From NCBI GenBank assembly GCA_013397935.1, contig VZRN01005169.1, forward strand, positions 310,001 through 374,000: a stretch of DNA of 64,000 nt, given 5' to 3'. The translations under genes were made by a program, and so were the position numbers. The notes beneath the pieces were generated by a model. It was not told the origin of the DNA. It did no database searches and worked only from the letters and a program-made list of their open reading frames with translations. The DNA comes from Dasyornis broadbenti. Lineage: Eukaryota; Chordata; Aves; Passeriformes; Dasyornithidae. Within the stretch, counting starts at the first letter, position 1; each line of letters opens with the position of its first letter. Positions 11,940 through 22,575 of the stretch are shown in pieces.

Positions 11940-12035
11940 AGTAGTGAATTCAGAACAGATGTCAGGAAATGCTTTTTTCTTTCAGAAACTGCTCAGCATG
12001 TGGAATGGGTCCTGGCAGTCCTGCTGATGCAATGA
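11940..12035 (+). mobile_element. Old CR1/L3-like LINE fragment
   Basis: The translated + strand reads FRTDVRKCFF and, after a gap, HVEW. This resembles the end of CR1/L3 reverse transcriptase (pattern R-x-D-I-R-K-x-F-F). The nucleotide string around CAGATGTCAGGAAATGCTT is also typical of CR1/L3 tails. The match is short and decayed. Confidence 0.45.
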
Positions 12036-15000
12036 TGCTGGACCCGCTCCAGGAGCTCTCAAACGTGGGGGAGGTAAGAAAGAACAGAGAGTTAATAAGG
12101 GGTGAGTTTCTATGGCCTGTTGGAGATACTGCCCCATGCTCTCCTACCTCAAGTGTAGCCGAATGTGTTTTGAATTATCCTTTAGTATTTCACTCCAGCT
12201 CCAGAAACAAAATGGTGATGGCATGTGATCTGCTTTTGTAGCATGTCCAGAGGAAAAGATGATCCTCCCTTTGTCTTTTTGGATTGCATTGAGCTAATTG
12301 GTTTTGTCATGTGGCTTTGCAAGCACTGGTCTACTGGGGGCTTTGCCTGTGCTCCCATGGCCGTGGGCCATGGGTTGTGTTGTGGCATAGCTGTGTGGAA
12401 ACAAGTACCTTGAAGTCCCTTAGCTGCTCTTACAGGGTCCGTGGATAGTGTTCATAACCTAAAATGCCTGGTGGCACTTGTGACCAGTGCACTTCAGAAA
12501 ATAACTGGAGACCAAAGAGCTTCCCTGGTGAAATTTCCATAGGAACAGAACTGACACCTGTAGGGGGAAAATGGGAAGGCAAGTTGGGCTCTCAAGGTGT
12601 TGCAATAGGAAGAGCACAAATGACATCTGGAGGAGTGGAAATACAAGATACTTTTCCCCTCTCCCTGCCAGTTTAGACTGTTTGTGCTTTGTTTGGAATC
12701 TTTCATCTGTCAGAGTAAAGGTTTGTGGTGCTGTTGTCAATATTAAGGATGACTCTCCTCGATAGAAGTGGCAGAAGCTGTGGCCAGAGGAAGTGTTCGG
12801 TGGTGTATTAAAGCACAGACACCCTGGCTATCACTCCAATGCTTGTGTTCCACAGCCCGTGTTTTGGCATTGCTTCAGTCCTAGGTGAGGGCTGCACTGG
12901 CTCCATGCTGCGGCCTGCAGTGCCCCTCTGAGGTTAGTAGGGACTGCTTCTGTTCCCTGGGTACCCAGGGGCTGATTTTGCTGAACTCAAGTGCATGCAT
13001 TCGAGCTAATCATTTTTCATTCATACCAGAGCAGAACAATCAGCCCTGTGGAGTGCAGTTCCCTTTCTTTGACTGTGGAGGAGCCTACGCCTGACTCATA
13101 AAGATCATTGTCTACCTTGCAAGAATTCTGAAACTGGGCAGTTCAAACGCCACCTCCAAACCACTCCCTCTTTTTCATGGAGTTTTGCACCCCAGGATAG
13201 ATGAGGCACCTGGATGCCTTTAGTAAATTTGGCCCTTCGTGTCTGTGTGGTTCATAACGTGATAAAGAGCCCATCTCTGCTCTGTGCTCATGTGCTCTGG
13301 TGCTTGGTGCCATGGAGTCAGCCCAGGTGCTTGGAGGGGACATGTGGCCTCTGCAGGGACCTGGGGAGAAGGGACCTGCCCCAGGCCAAAAGCTGGCCAG
13401 CAGGAGGGGAGGTGGCATCTCCACAGTGTGTGAGGGAAGGAGGAGGACGTGAAACACCTGAGAGGGGCCTCCAATAGCCAGAATCGCCCACTGCTACAGC
13501 CATAGCACTTAATTATTTGAGTAATCATTTTTGGAATTAACTTCCATTATGCACCCAAGTCTAATCTGTCTGGTGGATGGCATGAGCAATTTAACACAGA
13601 TTGAGGCTGGCACATGGAAACTTCAGCCTGATTAGGTGGGAAGGAGAAATGTGTTTCTTTCCCCCTCTTCAGCTATTCAGAAACAAATCTTTAATAATGC
13701 AATTGAAATGCCAAATCTGCTTCATTGTACTTAAAAATTAAAGAGCACCCAGCAAGCCTAAGCCCCTTAGTGGGGTTCATTTGAGGTACATATTTCTTGG
13801 TATAGAAAAGCAAAGGGAGCTGCCTGTGGAGCGCTGAATCCCACCTGCTTTGGAGTCAGGACACAGCAACACAGCCCATCTGAAATGGTCTCCCTGAAGG
13901 AGGGGTTGTGTCTAACTGGTTATCAGTCCTTTAACTCTTCCTTTAGTAAATGAAGCCTAAAAGATTCTTCGAGGCAAAGCAAATCAGGAATTTGCTTTCA
14001 TGAGTAGCAGCAGAGAGACCCCTTAAACTTACTGTGTCAAACCTGGAAAGTCCTTAATCACTGTGCCTGTGGGCCATAGGGGGTGATTTTCTCCAATGTG
14101 CAGTTTGAGCACTTGTCTTCATCCAGCTTCATTTTGGTGCTAATCCTTTCAGTGAATTCTGCTCCATAAAATTTCAGGGAACCACGTTCATGAGCTGAGC
14201 TCAGCAACAAAGTGGCTTTGGGGAATTTGCTAAGCAGAGCGGGCCCCATACATCATAGCCTCTGGTTTGTTGGGGAAATTTTTCTCTCATTTCTATACAA
14301 ATTCAATACAAATTGAATTAACTTATTAAGAGCCAAGGAGTAAATTCTCTTCAAACAGAGATCTTGCATTTTTAATAATTTTCTTGTTGCAAGGGAGTTG
14401 CTTTTGCTATATACCAAGAATTCTATTCCCTGTGTATTAGGGAATTGTTATATATTAGGAAACTACCTACAGGGCCCTCTGCAGTTAGACCTGCTCAGTC
14501 CTGATGCTGGAAAGCAGGGATTGCTGTTTGGGGAGGAAAAAGGAGGTGCTAACAAGGAGGAACAGTGGGAAGGCAAGTGCCTGACTGCCAAAGGTTTCCA
14601 CCTTGTACCCAAGGTTAAACAGCAACTCTGAGGATGATGTACACAGCCTGCATCTGTGTTCACGTCTAATGTACCGTGTGCCTTTTTATTTCCCCTGAAG
14701 CCTCACTGTGGTTTTGATTCCTTTCCTATTGTTTCCTTTCACCCCAAGCTCTTCCTGCCTATTCAGGCCTCCCTGCCTTTGGATTATTTCCCGGGGCTGG
14801 TTTGTAATGAAGGGCATTTAATTAGTGAAGAATCCTTGGGATGGATCCTAAAATGGGTGTCTGAGGCTGACTACTGCAGTGGGGAGGGAAACGCAGCCTG
14901 AGTCCTTGGTATGTGGGGAGTGGAGATGAGAAATACTGGGTGTGCAGGGACCAGGAGCAGGTGGGAATAAAAATTCTGGGTGGACATCTGACAGAGCATA

Positions 15001-15128
15001 AATGAGAAATCAAAATAGACATCTCAAAGTTTTTATCTCAGAGCCCTTCTTGAAAAGGAGTGTGATGAGAAAAACCGTATGGGGATGAAAAGGAGGATGG
15101 TAAAAGTTTGTTCCTTATTCCTTCTCTA
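12036..15128. other. Intergenic, no gene recognised
   Basis: Mixed composition. There are moderately GC-rich blocks near 12880-13480 with several overlapping chance open frames, and an AT-rich block at 13520-13760 that could be conserved non-coding DNA but cannot be judged without alignment. Confidence 0.55.
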
Positions 15129-15641
15129 TCACCCCTGACCTTGTGAGACCCCACCTGGAATGCTGCATCCAGCTCTGGTGTCCCCAGCACAGGGAGGACA
15201 TGGAGTTGTTGGAGCGGGTGCAGAGGAGACCACAAAGATGATCTGAGGGCTGGAACACTGCTCCTGTGAAGACAGGCTGAGAGAGCTGGGGTTGTTCAGC
15301 CTGGAGAAGAGAAGGCTCTGAGGAAACCTCGTGGCCTTCCAGTACGTAAAGGGGTCTTACAAAATGGAGGGGGAGCAACTTTTTATGTGGGCAGATAGTC
15401 ACAGGACAAGGGGGGATGGTTTTAACCTAAAAGAGGAGAGATTTTGATTAGATGTTAGGAGGATGTTCTTTACTCACAGGGTGGTGAGTCAGTAGAACAG
15501 GTTGCCCGGAGAAGTTGTTCAAGGCCTAGTTGGATGGAGTCCTGAGCACCCTGGTCTACTGGAAGATATCCTTGCCCATGGCAGGGGTTTAGAACGGGGT
15601 GATCTTTATGTTCCCTTCCAACCCAAACCATTCTGTGATTA
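15129..15641 (+). mobile_element. CR1 LINE 3' end
   Basis: A clear chicken-repeat-1 tail. The blocks GAGACCCCACCTGGAATGCT, GCTGAGAGAGCTGGGG, TTCAGCCTGGAGAAGAGAAG, ACAGGTTGCCCGGAGAAG and TTCCAACCCAAACCATTCTG occur in the canonical order. The element is 5'-truncated, as is usual for CR1. It carries in-frame stops and has lost about 20 bases of the usual CCATCCCTGGA-type block just before TTCAAGGCC (about 15518). It is non-functional. Confidence 0.95.
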
Positions 15642-15703
15642 GCCAGAAGCCTAAACTACATCGAAGCAATGCGTGGGCAAACTCAAATTGTCCTGCTTAA
15701 CGC
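15642..15703. other. Spacer between CR1 and the CpG block
   Basis: Unique-looking sequence directly 5' of the TATA-like element. Confidence 0.5.
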
Positions 15704-15712
15704 TATAAAAAA
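15704..15712 (+). promoter_or_regulatory. TATA-box-like element before a CpG cluster
   Basis: TATAAAAAA in the context CGCTATAAAAAAGCC. It lies about 50-60 bases upstream of the densest CpG cluster in the window, so it could position transcription start near 15733. No transcript is known to me here, so this is inference. Confidence 0.35.
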
Positions 15713-15736
15713 GCCTATCTGAAGGATTTACCGTGC

Positions 15737-15768
15737 AGGTATTTCCTTCCCCAGGTATTTCCGTCCCC
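15737..15768 (+). repeat. 16-bp tandem duplication
   Basis: Two adjacent copies of AGGTATTTCCTTCCCC, the second with a single T-to-G difference, at 15737-15752 and 15753-15768. Confidence 0.95.
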
Positions 15769-15960
15769 AGCACAGCTGCCAGGGTCGGGATGCCGCGGGA
15801 TGTCCCGCAGCCCCGCGCTCAACTCCCGCCGCCTGCTGCCCTCTCCCGGAGAAAGAGAGCGGAGCGGCATGCAGGGGTTGCCTTTCCTTCCCCCGCCAAA
15901 GATTTCCTCTAAAAACACCGCGGCGCTGAGCTGTCGAGACTGAATGACTGGTGCTTTCTT
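15753..15960. promoter_or_regulatory. Short CpG cluster, candidate promoter or enhancer
   Basis: About 15-20 CpG dinucleotides in roughly 200 bases (e.g. GGATGCCGCGGGATGTCCCG, CCCGCCGCC, ACCGCGGCGCTG), in a window where CpG is otherwise rare. It is shorter than a standard CpG island. A 67-codon minus-strand open frame (15715-15918) crosses it, but low stop density is expected from the composition. It could be an alternative or non-coding RNA promoter, an unmethylated enhancer, or a GC-rich insertion remnant. Confidence 0.4.
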
Positions 15961-17660
15961 GGGGAATGCGTTATTTCGTGATTTTTGTTATGCAAATACC
16001 ATTAACACTTCCGCTAAGACATCGCTGATTCATGGTGTTAAAAAGCCCTGACTGAGTGTGTTTCAAGACAGCAATACCTCAGGAGCTGTATTCACAGAGG
16101 GGTCTGTGGTGTCTCTTGTGTCCAAACGCCACGGTTTGCCATGGAGAGGTCTGTGATGACTGTTGCAGAGTCTCCAGGGCTATCCACCGGCAGATCCCTG
16201 CAGAGATCCAAAGCGTTCTCAGGATGATCTGGAGATGTGAAGAGCCTGAATGTGCCAGGGTTGTCCTTGGAACAGCCTTCTCCAGTAGCTGCTCCTTCAC
16301 CTTACGTGGTGTCAGCCACCACTGTTGTAGTCTGGGGTCATTGCAGAGGATTTACCTCCTGCTGCAATTCCAGCAGTGAGCACATCCCTGTGCTATCCCT
16401 GCTCTGCCCCCTGCCCTCTGCCTATACCAGTAGCAGACATGTTCATCCTCTGTCACCCTGGAGGCCACTGATGTGCCCTGTGGGGCCTGGCAGCCCTTCC
16501 TGGCAGGAGAGACTCCAGCCAGACCCTCACTCTGCCCCAGGGAAGGAAAGCAGTGGGACCATCTGAATGCAGGTGGGGAAAATCCTCCATTCCCACATAT
16601 CCCACTCATCCCTCTGTGCTTGCCATCCTGGTTTCCATACCTACTTCCCCTTCTCTTTACCCATTCAAACACTCTTTGCTTTCTAAAAACGTCCCCCCTT
16701 CCCCATCCTCAGCTCCATCCTCCATCCCTGGCTGTCAGCAGACTCCTCCTGTTGCTATAACAACGAGCAGCAGCCCAGCCAAATCAGCCAGACCCTGCCA
16801 CATTTCCCTGCCTGCATCCAAATCATCCCCTTAGGTGTGAACACACTCGCTCCCTCCTCGAGTCTTTGCCATCTGCCTGCAAGGGGGAGATTGCTCCCTT
16901 TATGGGGCTGCTGCCCTCTGCACCCCCCATGTGCCTCCTTTCCCCTCCGTGCACAGTTTGCAGCCCTCCAGCAGAGTCCACACGCATGGCCTGGACCAAA
17001 TTGACTGTCTCACATACCTTCTGAGCTAAAACACTACTCTTTTGGCCCATAAACCCCATGCAGGTTAAATTATGAATGAAAATGGGGAGAATTGTTTGAA
17101 ATACAGTGAAAAAGATGTGTCCAGGGTTGTATCCTGGTCTGAAAGCTGGAGGGTATGTCTAGCACAAAGGTGCAGGGGAAAAGGTTTTTTTCTAAAGCAG
17201 AGTCCCTGGGTATCCCTGGCCTGTGGGCTAAGCCACACATCCAGCCCAGGAGTATCCACTGGTGCTGTATAAAGCCTCTCTGTTACTGCAAGGGGGGTGT
17301 AGGGTGCTGTGGGCAGAGCTTGCTGGTCCTACAGAGAGCAGGGAAACAAGCCCTGCACCCTTGAGCTCCTTCAGGGCCCTGCTAGCAGACATTTGCAGTG
17401 GCTTGTCCACTCTGGATCATGAGCTCCAGGTAAAACTGCTTTCTCCAAGCCTTTCCAGGCTGGCAGCAACAGACTGGAAGACACAGATGGAAACGGTGAG
17501 TTTGTCTCTGGCAGAGAAAGTGTGACACGAGGCTCCTCATCCTGAGCTGCATCTCTGCTGCCCTTCCCTTGGGCAAACTGCTGTCCCCAGGGCTCATCAC
17601 AAGGACTCCTGACCAGCCTGCTGAAAAAGCCTCCCAGGCTAATGCCAGACTGGAAGGACA
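15961..17660. other. Intergenic, C/T-rich strand bias, no gene recognised
   Basis: The + strand is pyrimidine-rich between about 16380 and 16960, which removes stop codons and gives overlapping open frames on both strands (such as 16237-16566 and 16352-16672). None resembles a known protein. Confidence 0.5.
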
Positions 17661-18150
17661 TCAGGAATCACACCTCGAGTGCTGTGTTCAGTTCTGGGCC
17701 CCTCACTTACAAGAAGGACGTTGAGGTGCTGGAGTGTGTCCAGAAAAGGGCAGTGGAGCTGGGGAAGGGTCTGCATGAGGAGCAGCTGAGGGAGTTGGGG
17801 GTGTTTAACTTGGAGAAAAGGAGACTCAAGGGGAGACTCCCACTCTCTACAGTTAAAAGAAAGAAGGGTGGGCATCGGGCTCTTCTTCCATGTATAGGAC
17901 AAGAGGAAATGGAGAGTTCCACCAGGGGAGGCTTAGATCAGATATTAGGAAACATTTCTTCACTGGAAGGGTTGCTCAGCACTGGAACAAGCTGCCCAGG
18001 GAACTGTTGGAGTCACCATCCCTGGAGGCATTGGAAAGACTTGTAGGTAGGTGTGATACTTGGGGACATGGTTTACTGGTGGATTTGTCAGTGCTGGGTT
18101 AACATTTGGATTCAATGATGCTAAAGGTCCTTTCCAGCCTGAATGGTCCC
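17661..18150 (+). mobile_element. CR1 LINE 3' end with reverse-transcriptase C-terminal remnant
   Basis: Nucleotide blocks GAGTGCTGTGTTCAGTTCTG, GGACAAGAGGAAATGG, AGATATTAGGAAACATTTCT and TCACCATCCCTGGAGGC follow CR1 order. In translation, one frame gives YKKDVEVLECVQKRA ... LRELGVFNLEKRRLKG (to about 17890). A second frame then gives RTRGNGEF ... SDIRKHFFTGRVAQHWNKLP. Together these are the C-terminal part of CR1 ORF2, broken by a frameshift near 17885-17900. It belongs to a different subfamily from the copy at 15129 and is inactive. Confidence 0.93.
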
Positions 18151-21100
18151 TCTGCCATCTTCTCACCTCAGGACAGCTCCAGCTTTACCTGTAGAATTTT
18201 CCATTTTCCATTTCCATTCCATCCCTGGCTGTAGGTCAGGGGAAGTCTGGGGGTTTCACAAAACAAGTGCACCTTCCTCTAGTGAGTGGGCAGGTGAGGT
18301 TGAGGAGCTGTTCTCCTCCAACACTGTTTGTTGACAAGCAAGGTGGATAGCCAAAGAGACCTATAGAGAGTTTGTTCCCTAAAAGTACCTTTATGTGCGT
18401 TTTTAAATTCTCCAGCCCCTTGGCATTTATATCCTACCCTCACTAACTGAATTAAAATCACTTCAAAACCAGCAAATTAAAAAGCTCTCTAGAATACTTA
18501 TGGCAATTTCTGCTCCTTTTAGCAGTGAACTGTTTTTCCACTCTTGACTGCTGCTGGAACTACATATCCGCTACTGATAATTTTGGGGTTTTTTGTGGCC
18601 TCAACTGCAATATAAATTTACTTCTTTATATAGGGAGCTTTGGATTAAAGAGCTGTTCTTTCAGTTCATCTTGGATTTCTGGTTTCAAGAGCTTCCTTAT
18701 TCCAAAGCTACTGATCTTTTCTTTTTCGAAATGACTTATTGGTGCAAAATGTTTTTGGCTCGGTGTACAGCTGGACTTTTCACACAACCTGGTTTTGATA
18801 ACTGGGTAAAGGCTCATGACAAATTTGAGCTGCTACTGCCACTCTCCCATGAGGAGGAAACACGTTCTTCCTGTGACCACAGGGGAAAGTGCCCCTTTGT
18901 GCTGAGCTTTCCTCCAAGGAAGCAGTGAGGAAATCTTTAATGCAGCTGGTAAATGTTAGGGGTTCTCTTACCAAAGAGAGGCAACTCCTATAAGTGGAGA
19001 TCCTCAGCTGCTCATTTTTTTCACTGCACTCTGTGCCTCTGAGCAGGCTCAGCTGAAATCCACAGCAGGTCCAGGCTGTGCCATCCCAACAGCAGCAACC
19101 AGGGCCAGATATTGTTGTCCTCACCTTGGTTGAGGAAGCAACCTGCTGCTTCCCAGTTGAATTTCCACCTTCAGTGGCGCTGGCCTGCCTTTCCCAGGGA
19201 TCAGGGTCCTCCAGAGACAGGGGCAAGAGCAGCTGGCCAAGCAGAGACATGGCATGCTCCACAAAAGGTAACCCGTGACCCAAGTTGACTTATCCAGTGA
19301 AATGGAAGAAATCCCAGCAGCAGATCACCTAGGCACCAGAGATCCTGCGTCACCTATTTTCTCCAGGGAAAGCATCATTCTTTTGTTGTTCCCATCCAAA
19401 CAGGAATTTGTGAAGGGTCCTGGATTTCCACCTACCATTTCAAGGGCATTTCAACTCTGCCAGGCTACATTAAGCTGTGGTTTTCTCAGTCCATGTATTT
19501 TTTTCCATCCCCTGTTTTTAAGTCATCCTGATATGTAGGGTTGTGCATAGAGAGGGTTAATGGTTGTGTGTAGAGCAGCATGAGAGGGAATTGAGGCTCA
19601 ATGGCTTGGATGTCTTTTTCATCCTCTTGCTGCAAGATTTCAGACCTGAGCGATGCTTCTAAAAAGATGTTTTTATAGGCCTTTGTCAACAAGTTTATGC
19701 CAAAGAAGTTCTCCCAAATTTGCGTGTTCTCACCTTGAGTTGGATTTGTGCAACCAAGCATTCAGGAAAAGATAATGGCTTTTTTATCAGCAGTTATTCA
19801 AATTCCTAAAGATTTTAGCACTATCTGCTGCATTTCATTCTGGATTCTAGGCTGAGTTTGTAATTGGATTTTTTTTTTTTTTTTTTTTACCAGTGAGTTA
19901 ATATGCAGCAATGATGACATCCCCAAACTTAAGCTAATATAAAATTAGATATTTGGAATATCTAAGCTTCCAAATAAGAGGGAATCATCTAAGAAAATGC
20001 CTGCATAGTGAAGTGATGCTATTCAGCGAAGGCATTTTCTGTGTGCAGCTCCCTCAAAGCAGCTGTCTTCATAAAGGCCAGTATTCAGCCAAGGAAGTTT
20101 CAAAATTCACTCATTGTCTTCAAAATGCCATCATTATCTCAAACGTGGGGAGGATGGGACTTGCAGACATGCTTGATCCTTCTTCCAGCCACGACTGACT
20201 GATTATTGTGTTTCACCTCTTTTGAGGCAGGGGTTATCTCGTGGAAAGAGCACCGAAGGCAGTTCAGAAATATCTCAGCTGATATTTAAGTTCACAGATA
20301 TTTGCATTACTGGCAGTGTGAATGTCAGCGTTTTCCAAGAGTTGCTGGGAGTGGTGCTGGAGATGTTTGCAGAGGGTGCTCTGCACACGAGGAGCTCCAG
20401 GACTCTCCGTTGTGTTTAAATGTGGCTGGAGCCCACGGCAGCACAAGCAGAGCTCATGTGGTGTGAGGTTTTGTGTCTGTGCCAGGAGTAAACTGCCTCA
20501 GGATAATTCATTAAGCAAAACAAAGCAGAGGCAGTTGTTTGGGTCATCTCATATGTGTAGTTTGTTCTTTTCCTTTGTGCTAAAAGAAAAGCTTTAATGA
20601 GTGGCTTTGTGTCGTGAAGGGCCACTTTAACAGTTTCTTCTGTTAAAAATTCAGTATTCTTTTAAAATGTGTTTTAACATTCCTGTTTTGTAAGGAGGGT
20701 TGAGGAAACGTGACATTGAGCCTCTTTCAAAGTTGTTAGTACTTCTGAAAATCTACAAACGTCACATTCCCTGAAGTCCATTGTTTTCATCACTGTAGCA
20801 GGTAATACCGGGACCTATATGTTTAATTATTTTTAATCTTAGCTTTCAAGCCAGTTATTTGTGCAGTTTTATTTTCTCTCAATTAAGTGTGCTCAGGTTG
20901 GTTACATCCCCTCTCCTCAAATATTTTCTGTGTCGGTTACCTGGAACATCAGTCACTGTGAATGCAGAGATGCACGAGCTATCCCCAAATCAGGCAGGTA
21001 CGCTCCTATGTCATCCCTTATTGCTCTTACATGAAATCAGTGGAGAGAGGAACCCTGGTCCTGTGTCCTGAATGGGGAACAAAGAGCCAGGATGCTCCTG

Positions 21101-22311
21101 GGTTTTATTCTTGGAGCACTTTCCAGCTCACTGTGTGGTCCTGGCCTCTTCCTTGGGCTCCAATGCAGCCAGCCATCGCAGCTCTGTGCTCCTGGTGAGA
21201 CTCTGAACATCCCACTGAGCTCAGAGGGAAGTCAACAGAATAAATGCTTTTGTGCTTGGGCCTTAATTTTCTGGTACCAAGTGTTCTGGTGTCAATGTGT
21301 TGTGCATGTCACGTACCCAGAATGGAAAGAAATGAAGGTGCATGAAAAATGGGGATGAGTATATTTACATCTGGGTTTCTCACTGCCATTTCTAAGCTTA
21401 GAAGGCAAAAATTAATGAGGTGTAATTAAAACAAAAATGCAGCATGTGAACACAAGTCCAGAGCACCAATTAACCTGACATCTTGTCTGTGGAGTGAGAA
21501 GATATGGATTGAGGTGCCATTTTGGCTGATGTATTGTTCATGTGGGTGTAGACCTGTGGATTTAACATCTTTCACCCTGTGTTAAAAAACAGAGACTCTG
21601 ATGCTGTGTGGAGTGCGTGCTCCAGGGAGTGGGCAGCAAAAACCAGGTGACACAGAGGTCCTGTGAGACACAGGTTCCAGCTGCTCCTGGGATCCTTCCT
21701 AGACATGTGCAGAGAATGTGGGTTCCTCAAGCAAAATATCCTCAGACTTGTTCTGGCACCTGGAGATCTCCCTCTGCCTCACTCTTTGCCTGAGCAGAAT
21801 AATGAGCTGCCTTCAGGTATGATTTAAAGCTGGTCATGGTGATTTAGGGATGGAAATACCCTTACTTTTTAACGTGATTTGTCTGCCTCTAAGTGCCACT
21901 TTGAAAATATATTCCCTGCTGATTAAAATTAATGAGAAAGTCTAGAAGAAGGAAAATAGTGTTCAATATTCTCTGCTTTCTGAGTTTTGGAAGGTTGCCT
22001 GGGAATATTTCTAAATTTTGGAAGCTTTAGAGAAAAATCTGTAAAACTGAAAAGCACGAGGAGAGTTCAGCTGGCATGGGTTATTTTTGTGCCTAGCTAA
22101 TGAAAATCAAATAAATACACTTGTTCTCAAGCTGTGTTTTCTCTCTGGAAAATCAAACCATAACATGACACTGGCTGAGATACAAATCCCCTCTCCCCCT
22201 TGTCTTTCGGACAGTCAAGAGCAAGACCTTTAGTTGGCAACCCCAATCTTATTTGTCTGTCCTGTGGGCCTTGGTTTGACTTATCCCATCTGTGAGCGTG
22301 AGTTTTCAGCA
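18151..22311. other. Intergenic, no gene recognised
   Basis: AT-rich and unique-looking. Contains a long T run (about 19869-19888). The minus-strand open frame 18780-19283 (167 codons) has no recognised domain. Confidence 0.55.
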
Positions 22312-22575
22312 TAATTCAGGTTGGAAGGGACCTCTGGATATCTCTCATGCACCCTAAAATTAGGCCAGCTTAGAGGAGGTCACTCACAGCCTCCTCCAGC
22401 TAAGTTTCTATAACCTCAGTGGACTTGATCATCCTTGTGGGTCCATTCCATCTCAGGATATTCTATGGTTCCATAGGAATCTCCAAGGAGGAGGTTTCAC
22501 TGCCTCCTGGATCAGCCTCTTGGAATCTCATCACATTCCTCACCCTTCAGCTGGGTACCTCTCTTGTTTTTTGGG
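22312..22575 (-). mobile_element. CR1 LINE 3' end, minus orientation, interrupted
   Basis: The left part (about 22312-22402) begins with the complement of a CR1 tail (AATTCAGGTTGGAAGGGACC) and continues to the CTTAGAGGAGGTCACTCA block. The sequence resumes at about 22476 with AATCTCCAAGGAGGAGG followed by the decayed complement of the HWNRLP-type region. A plus-strand CR1 tail sits between the two halves. Confidence 0.75.
22403..22475 (+). mobile_element. CR1 tail inserted into a minus-strand CR1
   Basis: GTGGACTTGATCATCCTTGT, GGGTCCATTCCATCTCAGG and ATATTCTATGGTTCCAT match a CR1 3' terminus in plus orientation, including the ATTCTATG-type end repeat. The flanks read as one continuous opposite-strand CR1. 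Confidence 0.7.

Noticed and set aside
16237..16760. Overlapping proline/serine-rich open frames
   Set aside because: The C/T-rich strand bias removes stop codons. The translated sequence is low complexity and unlike known proteins.
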